Positions 6,214 to 7,571 of a DNA stretch of 7,571 nucleotides are shown in pieces. The notes under the pieces are model-generated. The model had not been told where the DNA came from, searched no databases, and worked only from the letters and a program-made list of their open reading frames with translations. This DNA is from Chloroflexota bacterium. Lineage in GTDB: Bacteria > Chloroflexota > Anaerolineae > Aggregatilineales > UBA3940. Position 1 is the stretch's first letter. Every line of letters begins with the position of its first letter. The position numbers and the translations under genes are program-made. The stretch lies in contig DRKO01000208.1 in NCBI GenBank assembly GCA_011051745.1, positions 1 to 7,571 of the forward strand. The letters run 5' to 3'.

Positions 6214-7548
6214 TTACTCGCTGGGGCCAGTCATGCCCTGCAGAAGCTGAGGCAGATACCAGATCTGATAGTCGGTCGCAACCTCACCCTCGGCGATGTA
6301 TTCCGTGCCGTCCTGCAGGTAGATGGGGCCGGTCCACACGTTCACTTCGCCGGAAGCCAGCTTGGAGATGAAGTCCTCCAGATTGGCCATCCACTCCTCG
6401 TTGGCTTCGAGGGCCGGGCCGTTCACCCAGCCGACAGCCGTACGGGTGTTGTCGGTGAGGTCTTCCCAGTAAGGCCCGTTCCACTCCCAGCTCTGCTCCC
6501 ATGTGCCGTCCATCACGGCCTGGGCGGTCTCCAGATAGGCCGGTCCCCAGTTGAAGTACGGCACACCCAGGCAGATGTCCGGAGCTTCGTCACACGCCCC
6601 CTCGAAGTCATACGGGACGGCGAAGACGCGCTCGCCGGCATCGGCCCGCTGCTTGGCGACAGTGAGCGCCTCGGTGGTGTCAATGCCGCTGATCACCACG
6701 TCTGCGCCAGTGTCGAAGAACTCGTTGGTGACCTCGGTCGGATCAAGCGTGACGCCGGGGATGTTGAACCAGAAGCCGATCCAGGTGACGGTGAACGTCA
6801 GATCGTCCGGGTTCATCCCCCGGTAGTTCTCGTAGCAGTAGCGTGCGCCGAGATAAGCGGAGGAGGCCAGCCGCCGCGTCTCGAAGTTGATTAGCGGACC
6901 AAGGTAGCTGACGCTGCCGGTCTCGGTCGCCAGAGCCGCCGCGCACCCCGCGATGGCCTTCATGTCCTCCATGCGGCCCATGATGTTGCCCTCGTTGGGA
7001 GGAGCAACCCCGGCATCCTGCCCTTCCGCCCAGGCATCATCGCCGGAGACGTTGATGAAGACCACGTCCGGGTACTTCTCCGCGACGCCAACCGTGTCCT
7101 CTTCGAACTCGTCAGAGGTGGTGAAGATCAGGCGGGCGCCCTGTGCGACCATCTCATCCACGACGCCTTCCAGCGTTGCTTCCGGCTTGTCTGCCGGGTT
7201 CAGGCTCTCGAAGACGATCATGCGGGAGCCCGGCAGGTTCTCCTCAACAAACCGCCCGCCCTCATAGTGGGCCTGGCTCCAGCCCCGATCGTTCTTAGGC
7301 CCGACGAGCACTATGCCGAAGACGAACTCTTCCGCCTCGGCGGGGGCGGCCTCTTCCTCAGCCGGGGCCGCTTCCTCCTCGGGGGCTGCTTCCTCTTCAG
7401 CCGGAGCAGCTTCCTCGGCAGGAGCGGCCTCTTCTTCAGCCGCGACCTCCTCTTCAGCAGAGGGCGTCGCAGGCTGTGCGCAGGCTGCGAGCACCAGCAA
7501 CGCTATCAGACCAAGGACGATGAGCCGTAGCATGCGTTTGTGAGTCAT
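6214..7548 (-). CDS. BMP/Med/PnrA-family substrate-binding lipoprotein
   Basis: The 444-residue protein is an extracytoplasmic solute receptor of the BMP family, whose known members bind nucleosides or purine-like ligands. A type II signal peptide is clear: basic start MTHKRMLR, hydrophobic 9-20 and lipobox LAAC with C23 as the lipidated cysteine. Residues 31-74 are an acidic Glu/Ala/Pro tether. The folded domain begins EFVFGIVLVGPKNDRGWSQA (74-93), matching the family motif GPxNDxGW. It continues with FTTSDEFEEDTVGVAEKYPD (142-161), VSYLGPL (213-219), GADVVISGIDTTEAL (281-295), VPYDFEGACDEAPDICLGVP (311-330) and YFNWGPAY (331-338). Four cysteines lie in the mature domain (C202, C238, C319, C326). 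The ATG at 7548 has the ribosome binding site AAGGAGAAGG directly upstream. Placed first and followed by a stem-loop, it is the receptor for the importer encoded next. The ligand is inferred from family only. Confidence 0.95.
   Translation of the reverse strand: MTHKRMLRLIVLGLIALLVLAACAQPATPSAEEEVAAEEEAAPAEEAAPAEEEAAPEEEAAPAEEEAAPAEAEEFVFGIVLVGPKNDRGWSQAHYEGGRFVEENLPGSRMIVFESLNPADKPEATLEGVVDEMVAQGARLIFTTSDEFEEDTVGVAEKYPDVVFINVSGDDAWAEGQDAGVAPPNEGNIMGRMEDMKAIAGCAAALATETGSVSYLGPLINFETRRLASSAYLGARYCYENYRGMNPDDLTFTVTWIGFWFNIPGVTLDPTEVTNEFFDTGADVVISGIDTTEALTVAKQRADAGERVFAVPYDFEGACDEAPDICLGVPYFNWGPAYLETAQAVMDGTWEQSWEWNGPYWEDLTDNTRTAVGWVNGPALEANEEWMANLEDFISKLASGEVNVWTGPIYLQDGTEYIAEGEVATDYQIWYLPQLLQGMTGPSE
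7327..7458 (-). repeat. Acidic Glu/Ala/Pro repeat linker of the lipoprotein
   Basis: Residues 31-74 of the lipoprotein are imperfect copies of EEEAAPA-type units of about 7-8 residues, visible in DNA as repeated Glu/Ala/Pro codons. This low-complexity, strongly negative segment probably spaces the receptor from its lipid anchor. Unit number may vary between strains by slippage. Confidence 0.85.
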
Positions 7549-7550
7549 AT

Positions 7551-7560
7551 CCTTCTCCTT
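7551..7560 (-). promoter_or_regulatory. Ribosome binding site for the lipoprotein gene
   Basis: AAGGAGAAGG on the minus strand lies just before the ATG at 7548. It is the strongest such site in the window and is consistent with high synthesis of the binding protein. The promoter itself must lie beyond the window edge. Confidence 0.8.
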
Positions 7561-7571
7561 GATACTCCTCA

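Noticed and set aside
7267..7543. Plus-strand Ser/Ala-rich and Gly/Phe-rich frames opposite the lipoprotein N-terminus
   Set aside because: They are the antisense reading of the Glu/Ala/Pro repeat and signal peptide; the low complexity is inherited from the repeat.
1..7571. Defence system, mobile element or biosynthetic cluster
   Set aside because: All six genes have recognisable housekeeping or transport families. No transposase, integrase, terminal repeats, tRNA or direct-repeat array was seen.

Overview
The window holds six genes, all on the minus strand and read from high to low coordinates. They cover nearly all of the sequence. Nothing on the plus strand looks real: its open frames are antisense shadows of these genes. 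No RNA gene, insertion sequence, CRISPR array or prophage feature was seen. GC content is fairly high and even. The long Glu/Ala/Pro linker after the lipobox of the solute-binding protein, together with the style of the ABC ATPase and the threonine synthase, suggests an Anaerolineae-like member of the Chloroflexota. That assignment is inference; no marker gene is present.

In transcription order, the layout is as follows. (1) 7548-6214 is a BMP/Med/PnrA-family substrate-binding lipoprotein. (2) 6188-6154 is a perfect 13-bp stem-loop with a short T run, in the 126-bp gap. (3) 6087-4426 is a double-domain ABC ATPase. (4) 4433-3366 and 3373-2360 are two inner-membrane permeases. The last three genes are joined by identical 8-bp start/stop overlaps. 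Together these genes form a complete BMP-type ABC importer, the same architecture as the B. subtilis NupNOPQ nucleoside importer. The binding protein captures a solute (probably a nucleoside or purine-like compound), the two permeases form the channel and the ATPase drives it. The stem-loop may let the binding protein be made in excess over the membrane complex.

After an 86-bp gap comes a threonine-synthase-type PLP enzyme (2273-1017). After a further 49 bp comes a GtrB/dolichol-phosphate-mannose-synthase-like family 2 glycosyltransferase (967-1), which is cut by the window edge. These last two have no obvious pathway link to the importer and may simply be co-oriented.

The most unusual feature is in the ABC ATPase. 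Its second nucleotide-binding domain carries an insertion of about 65 residues with two predicted transmembrane helices, between its Walker A region and the Q-loop region. An ATPase subunit of this class is normally soluble and only peripherally membrane-attached, so this insertion merits checking.
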